Source: Amnibacterium flavum (GTDB taxonomy: Bacteria > Actinomycetota > Actinomycetes > Actinomycetales > Microbacteriaceae). From it: DNA of 64,000 bases. Location of the stretch: NCBI RefSeq assembly GCF_003097495.1, contig NZ_QEOP01000001.1, positions 496,001 to 560,000 of the forward strand. The letters run 5' to 3'. The notes under the pieces were generated by a model, which saw nothing but the letters and a program-made list of their open reading frames with translations, did no database searches and was not told where the DNA came from. Positions 1 to 8,233 of this stretch are shown piece by piece. Every line of letters starts with the position of its first letter. The stretch's first letter is position 1. A program made the translations under genes and the position numbers.

Positions 1-104
1 CCTGGAACGACATGGCATCACTCTCGCCGAGATGGGCATCGCTCGGCAAGGCTGCGGCATCTGGTTCACTGATCGGGAACCTCGAACAGACGAAAGGCCC
101 CTCG

Positions 105-1067
105 ATGCGCGCGATCTCGGTCACCCAGTACGGCGGTCCTGAAGAGCTGAAGGTCGTCGACGCCGCGGCGCCCGAGCCCGGCCCGGGGGAACTGCTCGTC
201 GAGACGGCGGCCATCGGGGTGAACTTCATCGAGACCTACCAGCGCAGCGGAATCTACGCGGTCCCGCTCCCCTTCACCCCGGGAGCAGAGGCGGCGGGTC
301 GCGTCATCGGTGTCGGTGACGGGGTGACGCGGTTCTCCGTCGGGGACAGGATCGCGACAGCCGATGCGGCGAGGACGTACGCCGAGTCCTTCGTCGTGTC
401 GGAGCAGAAGGCGCTCGCCGTGCCGGATGCGATCGACGACGTGACGGCCGCCGCCCTGCCACTGCAGGGCATCACTGCGCACTACCTCGCACGATCCGTC
501 TTCGCCGCGGGTCCCGACCACACCGTGCTCGTGCACGCGGGCGCGGGCGGAGTCGGCCTTCTGCTGACCCAACTGCTCTCCGCGGCGGGCGCCCGCGTGA
601 TCACGACCGTGGGCAGCCCGCACAAGGAGCATCTCTCGAGGGATGCCGGTGCCGATGTCGTGCTGCGCTACGAGGGCTTCGCCGGAGCGGTCCGAGAGCT
701 GACGGGCGGTCGCGGTGTCGACGCGGTCTACGACGGAGTCGGCAAGGACACCTTCGACGACTCGCTCGCGTCGCTGGCGGTGCGCGGGATGCTCGTCCTC
801 TTCGGCGCCGCATCGGGGCCCGTCCCGCCGGTCGACCCCCAGAGACTCAACTCGGGCGGATCGCTCCTGCTCACCCGCCCGAGCATCGCCCACTTCCTGA
901 CCACGCCCGACGAGCGCGCGTGGCGTTCGGAGGAGATCTTCGGCCTGGCCGCCTCGGGCGACCTGACCGTGCGGATCGGCGGCACCTACTCGCTGGCCGA
1001 AGCGGAGAACGCCCACATCGACCTCCAGTCACGCGCGACGACGGGAAAGCTCGTCCTCGTCCCCTGA
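105..1067 (+). CDS. NADPH:quinone reductase-like oxidoreductase (MDR superfamily)
   Basis: A 320-residue zinc-independent member of the medium-chain dehydrogenase/reductase family, of the quinone reductase (Qor) type. The N-terminal GroES-like half opens MRAISVTQYGGPEEL and carries the substrate-side stretch GVNFIETYQRSGIY. The nucleotide-binding half has the Rossmann signature HAGAGGVG followed by a beta-alpha-beta unit. It probably uses NADPH to reduce quinones or similar electrophiles in the cytoplasm. The ATG at 105 is chosen because the conserved family N-terminus begins there and a GAAAGG ribosome site precedes it; the frame is open further upstream but that part looks unlike the family. 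It is one of three related oxidoreductases in this window. The true substrate cannot be told from sequence. Confidence 0.88.
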   Translation: MRAISVTQYGGPEELKVVDAAAPEPGPGELLVETAAIGVNFIETYQRSGIYAVPLPFTPGAEAAGRVIGVGDGVTRFSVGDRIATADAARTYAESFVVSEQKALAVPDAIDDVTAAALPLQGITAHYLARSVFAAGPDHTVLVHAGAGGVGLLLTQLLSAAGARVITTVGSPHKEHLSRDAGADVVLRYEGFAGAVRELTGGRGVDAVYDGVGKDTFDDSLASLAVRGMLVLFGAASGPVPPVDPQRLNSGGSLLLTRPSIAHFLTTPDERAWRSEEIFGLAASGDLTVRIGGTYSLAEAENAHIDLQSRATTGKLVLVP

Positions 1068-1273
1068 CCGCCGCACGAATCAGGAGATCAGGGCCCGAAC
1101 GGGCCGATTCCGGGCCCATTGAGGCGGATACCGCGCTGGTATTCCTCGATTCGCGTTTGCGGCGGACCCGCGTATTGGGGTGCACCCCCGAAGTGCCGGG
1201 TGCGCTGCTCTCCCGGGTGGGTTCGGTACCGTTGGGTCGTCGGCGAATGCCGGCTTCGGTACGGAGGACTCTC
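1068..1273. other. Intergenic region with small hairpins
   Basis: About 200 bases with no convincing gene. A short stem GGCCCG/CGGGCC at 1092-1105 could help end transcription of the oxidoreductase gene, but no T-tract follows. A second small inverted repeat, ATACC/GGTAT, lies near 1129-1143. The end of this stretch should contain the promoter and ribosome site (GGAGGA at 1263-1268) of the downstream phosphatase gene. Confidence 0.35.
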
Positions 1274-2068
1274 GTGGCACGCAACGACATCGACTGCTGG
1301 CTCACCGATATGGACGGCGTCCTCGTGCACGAGAACCGCGCCATCCCCGGCGCCGCCGAGCTGCTCCAGCAGTGGACCGACACGGGCGCCCCGTTCCTGG
1401 TGCTCACCAACAACTCGATCTTCACTCCCCGCGACCTCAGCGCGCGGCTCCGAGCATCGGGACTCAACGTCCCCGAGGAGTCGCTCTGGACCTCCGCCCT
1501 CGCGACCGCCGACTTCTGCCGCTCGCAGATCCCCGGCGGCAGCGCGTTCGTCATCGGCGAGGCGGGCCTCACCACGGCCATGCACGAAGCCGGGTTCATC
1601 ATGACCGAGACCCGCCCCGACTACGTCGTCGTCGGCGAGACCCGCAACTACTCGTTCGACGCGATCACGAAGGCCATCCGTCTCATCGGTGACGGAGCCC
1701 GATTCATCGTCACCAACCCCGATGCGACCGGGCCAAGCCAGGACGGGCCTCTCCCCGCGACGGGCGCGATCGCCGCGCTGATCACCAAAGCCACCGGCAA
1801 AGAGCCCTACGTCGTCGGCAAGCCGAACCCGATGATGTTCCGGTCCGCCATGAACCGCATCGGCGCGCACTCCGAGAACACGGCGATGATCGGCGACCGG
1901 ATGGACACCGACATCGTCGCCGGAATCGAGGCGGGGCTGCACACGATCCTCGTGCTCACCGGCATCAGTGACCAGGCCGAGATCGACCGCTACCCGTTCC
2001 GTCCCGACGAGGTCATCCAGTCGGTCGCCGACCTCGTGTCGAAGGATCCCATCGAAGTGGAGATGTGA
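1274..2068 (+). CDS. HAD-IIA family phosphatase (NagD-like)
   Basis: A 264-residue cytoplasmic phosphatase of haloacid-dehalogenase subfamily IIA. All four HAD motifs are visible: DMDGVLV near the N-terminus (nucleophile and acid/base aspartates), LTNNS (motif II), VGKPNPMMF with the lysine of motif III, and GDRMDTDIVAG (motif IV, metal-binding acids). The large C2 cap between motifs II and III is typical of NagD/AraL/pNPPase proteins. The family dephosphorylates nucleotides or sugar phosphates; the substrate here is unknown. The start is a GTG with a GGAGGA ribosome site 5 bases upstream. An upstream extension in frame is possible but resembles no known N-terminus. Confidence 0.9.
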   Translation: MARNDIDCWLTDMDGVLVHENRAIPGAAELLQQWTDTGAPFLVLTNNSIFTPRDLSARLRASGLNVPEESLWTSALATADFCRSQIPGGSAFVIGEAGLTTAMHEAGFIMTETRPDYVVVGETRNYSFDAITKAIRLIGDGARFIVTNPDATGPSQDGPLPATGAIAALITKATGKEPYVVGKPNPMMFRSAMNRIGAHSENTAMIGDRMDTDIVAGIEAGLHTILVLTGISDQAEIDRYPFRPDEVIQSVADLVSKDPIEVEM

Positions 2069-2081
2069 TCTTCGCGCGCTG

Positions 2082-2098
2082 ATACCCTGCCGGGGTAC
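2082..2098. promoter_or_regulatory. CsoR operator (copper-responsive)
   Basis: The sequence ATACCCTGCCGGGGTAC contains the interrupted inverted repeat TACCC-5 nt-GGGTA, matching the GC-rich pseudo-palindrome bound by CsoR-type repressors. It lies 15 bases before the csoR start, where a repressor would block its own promoter. Confidence 0.75.
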
Positions 2099-2113
2099 CC
2101 GGAAGGACGACCG

Positions 2114-2431
2114 ATGAGCGACAGCGCGCACGAACACGCCTCTCACACGGAGCACGGCTACATCCGTCGGCAGGACGACTACCTGAAGCGGCTCCGTCGC
2201 ATCGAGGGCCAGGTTCGCGGGCTGCAGGGGATGGTCACCGACGAGAAGTACTGCATCGACATCCTCACGCAGATCTCCGCCACCACCCGCGCGCTCGAAT
2301 CCGTGGCGCTCGGCCTGCTCGAGGATCACCTCGCGCACTGCGTGCGGGAGGCCCTCGAGTCGGGCGGCGCCGAAGCGGATGCGAAGATCGCCGAAGCGTC
2401 GGCCGCCATCGCCCGGCTCGTCAAGAGCTGA
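2114..2431 (+). CDS. csoR: CsoR-family copper-sensing repressor
   Basis: A 105-residue all-helical DNA-binding protein of the CsoR/RcnR (DUF156) family. It keeps the Cu(I) ligand set at the right spacing: Cys47, His72 and Cys76 (C-x24-H-x3-C). This points to copper rather than nickel/cobalt, formaldehyde or sulfide sensing. The N-terminus is histidine-rich (SAHEHASHTEHG). Loss of DNA binding when Cu(I) is bound is the known family mechanism. The operator directly upstream implies autoregulation. No copper ATPase or chaperone gene adjoins it: the next gene is convergent and encodes an unrelated membrane protein, so the copper-resistance targets must lie elsewhere. Confidence 0.93.
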   Translation: MSDSAHEHASHTEHGYIRRQDDYLKRLRRIEGQVRGLQGMVTDEKYCIDILTQISATTRALESVALGLLEDHLAHCVREALESGGAEADAKIAEASAAIARLVKS

Positions 2432-2458
2432 CGGGTTTCGGCGAAGGTTCCGCCCGAC

Positions 2459-3268
2459 TCAGCCCGCGGCCACCGCGATGCTGCCGGTGAGCGGTCCGCC
2501 TCCCGCGAGGTTCGCGAAGCAGAAGTAGGAGCGCTGCCCTTCGGCCCACTGCTCCGGAGTGGCCGGGTAGGAAGCCTGGAGCTGCACATCCCCGTACGCG
2601 CCGGCCGCGGCGTAATCGATGACGGCGGGAGCCGAGCACAGCAGTGCGAGCTGGCTGGTCAGCGCCAGCTCGCCAGGGTAGGCCGCAGCGGGATCGGTGG
2701 AGAAGTCGCCGCGGGCCACGAGCTGTGCCGGATGCGGCTGGGCGCAGTCGACAACGGTGAAGGTCTGCTCCCACGGCGAGACGTAGGGATCGAGGCACTC
2801 CCGGCCGCCGAGCTCGTCCCACTCGTAGACGCCGGGGGCGACCGGCCCGACGACCGTCGTCGGTGCGGGCGTCGGGGTGGGGGTCGGGGTCGGAGTGGCC
2901 GAAGCGCTGCGAGTCGGCGCGGGAGCGACCGCGGCGGAGTCTCCGTTGAGCCTCGCTCCCACGACGAAGGCGGCGAGCACCCCGGCGAGTGCGATGACGC
3001 CGATCGAGACCCGGATGATCAGGCGCCGCCGAGCCGCTTCCTTCTCCTCCTCGATGCGTTCAGGGGCGCCCCCTGTCGAGCCGGGCTGCGCACCCGCTGC
3101 GATGGCGGTGGTCGGCGCCGTCGACACGGGGACGTTCGTCGCATCGGGCGGCGTCGGGAGCGAGCCGGCCGGTCCGTCGGCGGATGAGGGAACCTGCCCG
3201 GTCGCTCCATCGTCAGCCCTCGCGCGTCGAGCGCGGCGGGATCCGTCGGGCGGAGGGCTGTCGGTCAC
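2459..3268 (-). CDS. Membrane protein with septum-formation-like extracellular domain
   Basis: A 269-residue single-pass membrane protein. The N-terminal ~95 residues are disordered and cytoplasmic, followed by a basic patch (EEEKEAARRRLII) and one hydrophobic helix (IRVSIGVIALAGVLAAFVVG). A Thr-Pro repeat linker (TPTPTPTPTPAPTT) leads to a C-terminal extracellular domain with paired cysteines (CLDPYV, VVDCAQPHPAQLV, LLCSAP, YFCFANL). The domain resembles the septum-formation family of actinobacteria; its role is not well defined. The GTG start lies one base after the pyrE stop, so the two genes are probably translationally coupled. The longer open frame upstream overlaps pyrE and is not believed. 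Confidence 0.75.
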   Translation of the reverse strand: MTDSPPPDGSRRARRARADDGATGQVPSSADGPAGSLPTPPDATNVPVSTAPTTAIAAGAQPGSTGGAPERIEEEKEAARRRLIIRVSIGVIALAGVLAAFVVGARLNGDSAAVAPAPTRSASATPTPTPTPTPAPTTVVGPVAPGVYEWDELGGRECLDPYVSPWEQTFTVVDCAQPHPAQLVARGDFSTDPAAAYPGELALTSQLALLCSAPAVIDYAAAGAYGDVQLQASYPATPEQWAEGQRSYFCFANLAGGGPLTGSIAVAAG

Positions 3269-3269
3269 G

Positions 3270-3818
3270 TCAGGCGAGGCCGAGGTCCGCGAGCCCGATC
3301 GCGGAGTAGTAGGGGTAGCCGGCGGCTTCGATGATCTCCTTGGCACCCGTCGCACGATCGACGACGACGGCCACCGCAGCGATCTCGGCACCGACCCTCA
3401 GGAGTGCCTCGATGGCTTTGAGCGGCGAGCCACCGGTGGTCGAGGTGTCCTCGACGACGATCACGCGCTTGCCCTGCAGGTCGGGCCCCTCGACCTGCCG
3501 GCCGCGGCCGTGGTCCTTCGGCTCCTTGCGGACGACGAACGCGTCGTATTCCAGCCCACGGGCGGCGCCCTGGTGCAGGATCGCAGCAGCGATCGGGTCG
3601 GCCCCCATGGTGAGACCGCCGACCGCGTCGACATCGGGGATCTCGGCGATGAGGTCGAGCATGACCTGGCCGATCAGCGGAGCGACACGATGGTCGAGAC
3701 TCACTCGTCGGAGATCGACGTAGTAGCTGGCCTTCTTGCCGCTCGTGAGCGTGAAATCGCCGTGGAAGACCGCGTCGGCCTTGATGAATTCGATGAGCTG
3801 GTCGCGCGCCTCTGTCAC
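3270..3818 (-). CDS. pyrE: Orotate phosphoribosyltransferase
   Basis: A 182-residue cytoplasmic enzyme of de novo pyrimidine synthesis that joins orotate to PRPP, forming orotidine monophosphate and pyrophosphate. The type I PRTase fold is shown by the PRPP-binding motif VIVVEDTSTTGGS with its paired acidic residues, the upstream GGLTMGADP loop and the FVVRKEPKDHG stretch carrying catalytic lysines. Length is normal for the family. The start is a GTG just after GAGAG. The gene is unlinked to other pyr genes here and is followed, one base away, by a septum-formation-like membrane protein gene. Confidence 0.95.
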   Translation of the reverse strand: MTEARDQLIEFIKADAVFHGDFTLTSGKKASYYVDLRRVSLDHRVAPLIGQVMLDLIAEIPDVDAVGGLTMGADPIAAAILHQGAARGLEYDAFVVRKEPKDHGRGRQVEGPDLQGKRVIVVEDTSTTGGSPLKAIEALLRVGAEIAAVAVVVDRATGAKEIIEAAGYPYYSAIGLADLGLA

Positions 3819-3887
3819 CTCTCAAGACTAACCAGCCACCCCCTTCCCCGCTCACGGACAGTCCGGGCGCTCGGTATCGTGGACGGC

Positions 3888-4724
3888 ATGCGGATCGCGA
3901 CCTGGAATGTCAACTCGATCCGAGCCAGAGTCGACCGAGTCGTCGACTGGCTCGTCCGCGACGACATCGACGTTCTGGCGATGCAGGAGATCAAGTGCCG
4001 CCCCGACCAGTTCCCCGTCGAGGCGTTCGAGAACGCGGGCTACGAGCTCGAGATCCACGGTGCGAATCAGTGGAACGGAGTCGCCTTCGCCAGCCGGCTG
4101 CCGATGGAGGACCCGCAGCAGGGCTTCGGCTCGATCCCCGGTTTCGGCAAGGCCGGTGACGACGGGGCGCTCCCGATCGAGGCCCGCGCCCTGGCGGTCA
4201 CCGTCGAAGGTCTGCGGCTCTGGAGCCTCTACGTCCCGAACGGGCGCGCGCTCGGCGACCCGCACTACGAGTACAAACTCGACTGGCTCGCCAGACTGGC
4301 CGACGTCACCCGCGATTGGCTCGCCGCGAACCCCGAGACACCGCTCGCACTCATGGGCGACTGGAACATCGCGCCCTTCGACACGGATGTCTGGGACATC
4401 CGCCTCTTCGACGGCTCGACCCACGTCTCGCAGCCCGAGCGCGACGCCTTCACCGAGTTCGAGACGATCGGTCTCGCCGACGTCGTGCGCGAGCGCGTCC
4501 CCGTCGGGTACACCTACTGGGACTACAAGCAGCTGCGCTTCCCCCGCAACGAGGGCATGCGCATCGACTTCATCCTTGGCTCGCAGGCCTTCGCCGACAT
4601 CGTCACCTCAGCCTCGATCGAACGGAACGAGCGCAAGGGCACCGCACCCAGCGATCACGTTCCGGTCGTCGTCGACGTCGAGATGCCGACCTCTCTCGAC
4701 GACGATCGACCGATGATCTTCTGA
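3888..4724 (+). CDS. xth: Exodeoxyribonuclease III
   Basis: A 278-residue DNA-repair nuclease of the exonuclease III/AP-endonuclease family, cutting abasic sites and trimming 3' ends. The start MRIATWNVNSIRAR is the classic N-terminus with the active-site Asn. The catalytic set follows in order: MQEIKC (metal-binding Glu), the YVPNGR region, MGDWNIAP (Asp/Asn), and SDHVPVVVDVE at the C-terminus (Asp-His pair). GMRIDFIL is also typical. The ATG at 3888 fits best; a GTG three codons upstream is an alternative. It is transcribed divergently from pyrE. Confidence 0.95.
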   Translation: MRIATWNVNSIRARVDRVVDWLVRDDIDVLAMQEIKCRPDQFPVEAFENAGYELEIHGANQWNGVAFASRLPMEDPQQGFGSIPGFGKAGDDGALPIEARALAVTVEGLRLWSLYVPNGRALGDPHYEYKLDWLARLADVTRDWLAANPETPLALMGDWNIAPFDTDVWDIRLFDGSTHVSQPERDAFTEFETIGLADVVRERVPVGYTYWDYKQLRFPRNEGMRIDFILGSQAFADIVTSASIERNERKGTAPSDHVPVVVDVEMPTSLDDDRPMIF

Positions 4725-4983
4725 CACCTGCCCGATCCGGGGACAGGGCCGGCGCGACAGGCCGCGCATGGAGGGTATTCACAGGTCATCCGCACGCCCC
4801 GCACCCGCGGTGATCCCGAGGCTTCCTTAGTCTCGAAGGATGGCGCTGACCCGAACGCTCGCCATGCCGCTCGCCCTACCCCGGCGTGGACGGCATGTCG
4901 CCCACCGACCCTCTCCACAGCTCTCGAGCGCCTTGCGCTCCCTCATCGGCGTACGCAGGCCCCGCTTCCTTCGCGGCCCGCGG
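4725..4983. other. Intergenic region before the acetyltransferase gene
   Basis: About 260 bases after exonuclease III. An in-frame ATG at 4840 would extend the acetyltransferase by 48 residues, but the extension lacks family character. No hairpin, operator or RNA gene was recognised. Confidence 0.3.
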
Positions 4984-5511
4984 ATGGAACGCCGGATCGA
5001 CGCGCCCGTCCTGACCACCGCGCGACTGACTCTTCGGCCGCATCGCATCGCCGACGCCGAGGACTGGTTCGCGATCCAGTCCAGCGCGGAGGTGGTCCGC
5101 CACATCGACTGGCCGCTCCGGGACCGGGCTGCGTCCCGACTGCACCTGCGCGACCGCACCCGCCACACCTCACTGCTCCAGCCCGGCGACTTCCTCGCTC
5201 TCGCCGTCGTCCGCGACGGTCGACTGATCGGGGACGTGTCCCTGCACCTGCGCGAGATCGCCGCCCCGGAACGAGTCGCCGAGATCGGCTGGGTCTTCAA
5301 CCCCGATACGGCCGGGAAGGGCTACGCGACCGAGGCTGCGGAGGCGCTGCTCCGGTTCGCAGCGACCGAACTCCGGGCCGTCACGGTGACGGCCCGGATT
5401 CGACCCCAGAACCACCGATCGATCGCACTCGCCCAGCGGCTCGGGTTCGACCCCGACGCCACGGGCGAGGTCTGGAGCGTGCACCCCGGACTCGTCCCGG
5501 CGGTCGGCTGA
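4984..5511 (+). CDS. GNAT family N-acetyltransferase (RimJ/RimL-like)
   Basis: A 175-residue acetyltransferase. The N-terminus APVLTTARLTLRPHRIADAE is the usual opening of RimJ/RimL-type GNAT proteins. The acetyl-CoA segment is seen as IGWVFNPDTAGKGYATEAAEALLRF cut by a Gly-x-Gly-like turn, and the C-terminal part shows RIRPQNHRSIALAQRLGF, where the Asn-x-x-Ser pattern is typical. The substrate could be a protein N-terminus or a small amine. The ATG at 4984 is chosen from family alignment; the frame is open back to 4840 but that extension is Arg/Pro-rich and unlike the family. It ends shortly before a convergent gene. Confidence 0.85.
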   Translation: MERRIDAPVLTTARLTLRPHRIADAEDWFAIQSSAEVVRHIDWPLRDRAASRLHLRDRTRHTSLLQPGDFLALAVVRDGRLIGDVSLHLREIAAPERVAEIGWVFNPDTAGKGYATEAAEALLRFAATELRAVTVTARIRPQNHRSIALAQRLGFDPDATGEVWSVHPGLVPAVG

Positions 5512-5530
5512 CCCCGCGGCGGCCGAGGAA

Positions 5531-6070
5531 CTACTCGACCCGCCGATCCGCGAAGAGGCCGCTCGCATCGGGCATCAGGAGTGCGGTCGTGATCTCCTGC
5601 GGCGTCCGCCAGACGAGGTGACTGACGTCCGTCGCCATGAAGCGCCCGGGTCGGCCCGGAGCGAACTCCGCGTCACCGCCGGCCCACCGCAGGTCCGTCG
5701 ATACGGGCCCTGCATCAATCTCCGTCTCGGGTGCCGGTTCCGCGGCCTCGGCGCGCGGCAGCCGTTCCTGCGAACGCCAGATCCGGCCGATGAGCAGGAT
5801 CAGCAGGCACGCCGCGCTCGTCAGGTCCGAGAACGTGCCGACGACACTGGCCGACCTCTCGACCTTGACGACCGCGAACCTCGCCCCCGCCGGTCGGATC
5901 TCGTAGGCGACATCGGCGCCACCCCAGCCCACGATGGTCTCGGGACTCGCGGCGCTCGGGGAGAGACCCGCCATAGACGCCCACACGGCGAAGATGTCGT
6001 CGTACACGATCCCAGTCTCGCAGTTCGGAATCGCGCCCGACGGATCGAAGCCTGAGGGACCGACTGTCAC
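5531..6070 (-). CDS. Hypothetical single-pass membrane protein in the tetR operon
   Basis: A 179-residue protein of unknown function. The GTG start overlaps the stop of the upstream TetR gene by 4 bases (GTGA), so the two are cotranscribed and coupled. It has an N-terminal domain (about 80 residues) with one cysteine, then a hydrophobic helix near residues 90-108 (LTSAACLLILLIGRIW), then a charged, Glu/Asp-rich C-terminal tail. No catalytic motif was recognised. Its place between a TetR regulator and that regulator's divergent efflux pump suggests, by inference only, a link to the same stress response. The start could lie further downstream. Confidence 0.6.
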   Translation of the reverse strand: MTVGPSGFDPSGAIPNCETGIVYDDIFAVWASMAGLSPSAASPETIVGWGGADVAYEIRPAGARFAVVKVERSASVVGTFSDLTSAACLLILLIGRIWRSQERLPRAEAAEPAPETEIDAGPVSTDLRWAGGDAEFAPGRPGRFMATDVSHLVWRTPQEITTALLMPDASGLFADRRVE

Positions 6071-6672
6071 CAATCGTCGTCGGTGCCCGGGATCGAGGAG
6101 ATGAGCAGGTCGGCGCTCTCGGGGAGGCAGACGGCGAAGAGCTCGTCCGCTGACGGATCGCCCTCGTCGTTCATCATCCGCAAGCCGACGATGGTGTTGA
6201 TCAGCATCCCGTTGGCCATGAAGTCTCTCGCCTCGTCCGGACCGAACCCCGCCTCCTCGCGCAGGAGCTGCCACACCCCGGAGAACAGTCGCCGGGCGAC
6301 GGGCCCGATCACGGGGTCGCCGCCGAGGAGGAACGCCGAGCTGATGACCTGAAGCAGCCCCCGCTCGGCCACCAGTTCGATGTAGGCGCGACCCATCCGA
6401 TCGGCTCGCGCCTCATCCGGACCCGCGATCGCGGCGCGGAACCCGGAGGACAGCCGCGCGACCGCTCGTTCGAGCACCGCCAGGAACAGCTGCTGCTTCG
6501 AACCGAAGAGTCGCACCACGTAGGGCTGGCTCACCTCGGCCGCCTTCGCGACATCGTCGGTCGTCGCGCCCGCGTATCCCTTGGCACCGAACACCGCCGT
6601 CGCGGCTCGCAGGATCGACTCGCGCCGGTCCGCGCTGCTCATCCTCGGCTGCGGGGGCAATGTCTGCGACAT
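6067..6672 (-). CDS. TetR/AcrR-family transcriptional repressor
   Basis: A 201-residue regulator. The N-terminal helix-turn-helix domain (about residues 14-62) reads RRESILRAATAVFGAKGYAG then TTDDVAKAAEVSQPYVVRLFGSKQQLF, the standard TetR pattern. The C-terminal ligand domain is poorly conserved, as expected. It is divergent from an MFS drug-efflux-type gene, and two palindromic boxes sit in the 73-base gap, so it almost certainly represses both genes and releases on binding a pump substrate. No ribosome site precedes the ATG, which suits a leaderless mRNA. The next gene overlaps by 4 bases. Confidence 0.92.
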   Translation of the reverse strand: MSQTLPPQPRMSSADRRESILRAATAVFGAKGYAGATTDDVAKAAEVSQPYVVRLFGSKQQLFLAVLERAVARLSSGFRAAIAGPDEARADRMGRAYIELVAERGLLQVISSAFLLGGDPVIGPVARRLFSGVWQLLREEAGFGPDEARDFMANGMLINTIVGLRMMNDEGDPSADELFAVCLPESADLLISSIPGTDDDW

Positions 6673-6681
6673 GGTTGACAG

Positions 6682-6722
6682 GTTATCATCCGATTACTAC
6701 CGTCAGGTAATCATTCGATTAC
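6682..6722. promoter_or_regulatory. Twin TetR operators
   Basis: Two near-identical 16-base palindromes offset by 25 bases: GTTATCATCCGATTAC at 6682-6697 and GTAATCATTCGATTAC at 6707-6722. The second has perfect 6-base arms (GTAATC/GATTAC) around 4 bases; the first has one arm mismatch. They lie between the divergent tetR and MFS genes. Confidence 0.8.
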
Positions 6723-6745
6723 AACCAGCAAGCGAAGGAACTCCG

Positions 6746-8194
6746 ATGACCTCCACCCGCGCCGATCGCCGCGTTCGGCCGCTCTGGCTGATCCTGATCG
6801 CGACGTCGCTGCCGATGTTCATGGCCTCGCTCGACAACCTGGTGATGACCAACGCTCTGCCGGTCCTCCACCTCGAGCTCGGCGCCGGCGTCGAGGAGCT
6901 CCAGTGGTTCATGAACGCCTACACGCTCGCCTTCGCCGCAGGCATCCTCGGCGCTGTCGCGCTGGGCGACCGACTGGGGCGCCGCACACTGTTCGTCGCC
7001 GGCATCGCGGTCTTCACCCTGGCGTCGGCAGCGGCGGCCCTCAGCTCCGACCCGGGCCAGCTGATCGCAGCTCGAGCAGTCCAGGGGCTCGGCGGTGCGG
7101 CCATCATGCCGCTCTCGCTCGCCCTGCTCGCCGGGGCCGTCGCCCCGGAGCGCCGCCCGCTCGCTATCGGCATCTGGGGTGGCGTGTCCGGTCTCGGGGT
7201 CGCGACGGGCCCGCTCATCGGCGGCGCGGTGGTCGAGGGCCTCAACTGGCAGTCCATCTTCTGGATCAATGTTCCGATCGGCGCGATCTCGGTCGTCCTC
7301 GCCGCCGTGGTTCTGAAGAACAGCCGCGGTGCGCGTGCGCCCATCGACTGGGCCGGACTCCTCCTCGTCGCCGTGGGGCTGCTGGGGGTCGTCTTCGGGA
7401 TCGTCCGAGGCAATGAGGCGGGCTGGTCGAGCACCGAGGTGCTCGGCTCGCTCGGAATCGGTGTCGCCTCCCTCATCGGCTTCATCGCCTGGGAGAGACG
7501 CGCGACTCACCCGCTTCTGCCGCTACGGCTCTTCCGCGATCGTTCCTTCTCCGTCGCGAACATCGTCGGATTCGCCTTCAGTTTCGGCATCTTCGGGTCG
7601 ATCTTCCTGCTCATCCAGTACCTGCAGATCGTCCAGGGAGCCTCCCCCTTCCAGGCAGCTCTCCAGACCTCGCCCTGGACACTGGCGCCGATGATCGCGG
7701 CCCCGCTCGCCGGTGCCCTCGTTCCGCGACTCGGCACGCGGACCCCGATCATCACGGGACTCGTCATGGAAGCCGTCGCGCTGCTGTGGATCGTGATCCT
7801 CATGCCGACCGACAGCGGCTACCCGGCCCTCGTCGCGCCGTTCATCATCGCGGGACTCGGGATGGGTTTCGTCATCGCCCCGTCGGCGACGGCGGTGCTC
7901 GCGACCATGGCACCCGACGATCACGCGAAGGCGTCCGGGGCGAACTCGGCCATCCGCGAGGTCGGTGTCGCGCTGGGTGTCGCCGTGCTGACCGCGGTCT
8001 TCACCGGCGGCGGCGGAGAGCTCACACCGACGGGATACGTCGCCCCGGCCATCCCCGCCGTACTGGTGGGAGCCGCCGTTCTGGCGCTTTCGGCCATCGC
8101 CGCGATCGCGCTCCCCGGCCGCCGGCGGGCCGTCCCACCGGCACCGGCGGTGGAAAGCACCACGCACGAGCAGCTCGAGCCGGTGGAGGTCTGA
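6746..8194 (+). CDS. MFS efflux transporter, DHA2 (EmrB/QacA) type
   Basis: A 482-residue inner-membrane drug:proton antiporter with about 14 predicted membrane helices. Motif A of the superfamily is seen as LGDRLGRRTLF in the first cytoplasmic loop. The DHA2 hallmark N-terminal helix (ATSLPMFMASLDNLVMTNALP) with its membrane-embedded Asp is present, as is motif C-like GGVSGLGVATGPLIGG. The start ATG follows GAAGGA. It is divergent from a TetR gene with two operators between, so it should be induced by a toxic substrate. The substrate is unknown; quaternary compounds, dyes or antibiotics are common for this family. Confidence 0.9.
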   Translation: MTSTRADRRVRPLWLILIATSLPMFMASLDNLVMTNALPVLHLELGAGVEELQWFMNAYTLAFAAGILGAVALGDRLGRRTLFVAGIAVFTLASAAAALSSDPGQLIAARAVQGLGGAAIMPLSLALLAGAVAPERRPLAIGIWGGVSGLGVATGPLIGGAVVEGLNWQSIFWINVPIGAISVVLAAVVLKNSRGARAPIDWAGLLLVAVGLLGVVFGIVRGNEAGWSSTEVLGSLGIGVASLIGFIAWERRATHPLLPLRLFRDRSFSVANIVGFAFSFGIFGSIFLLIQYLQIVQGASPFQAALQTSPWTLAPMIAAPLAGALVPRLGTRTPIITGLVMEAVALLWIVILMPTDSGYPALVAPFIIAGLGMGFVIAPSATAVLATMAPDDHAKASGANSAIREVGVALGVAVLTAVFTGGGGELTPTGYVAPAIPAVLVGAAVLALSAIAAIALPGRRRAVPPAPAVESTTHEQLEPVEV

Positions 8195-8233
8195 CCTCAC
8201 CGGGACCCAGGAACCGGGGGTTAGAGTCGCGAC

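Noticed and set aside
1129-1143. ATACC-5 nt-GGTAT near the HAD phosphatase as a second CsoR operator
   Set aside because: It lacks the G/C-run core (CCC...GGG) of the site upstream of csoR and the downstream gene is not a copper gene.
4840-4983. N-terminal extension of the acetyltransferase from the ATG at 4840
   Set aside because: The extension is Arg/Pro-rich without family similarity; the conserved GNAT start fits the ATG at 4984.
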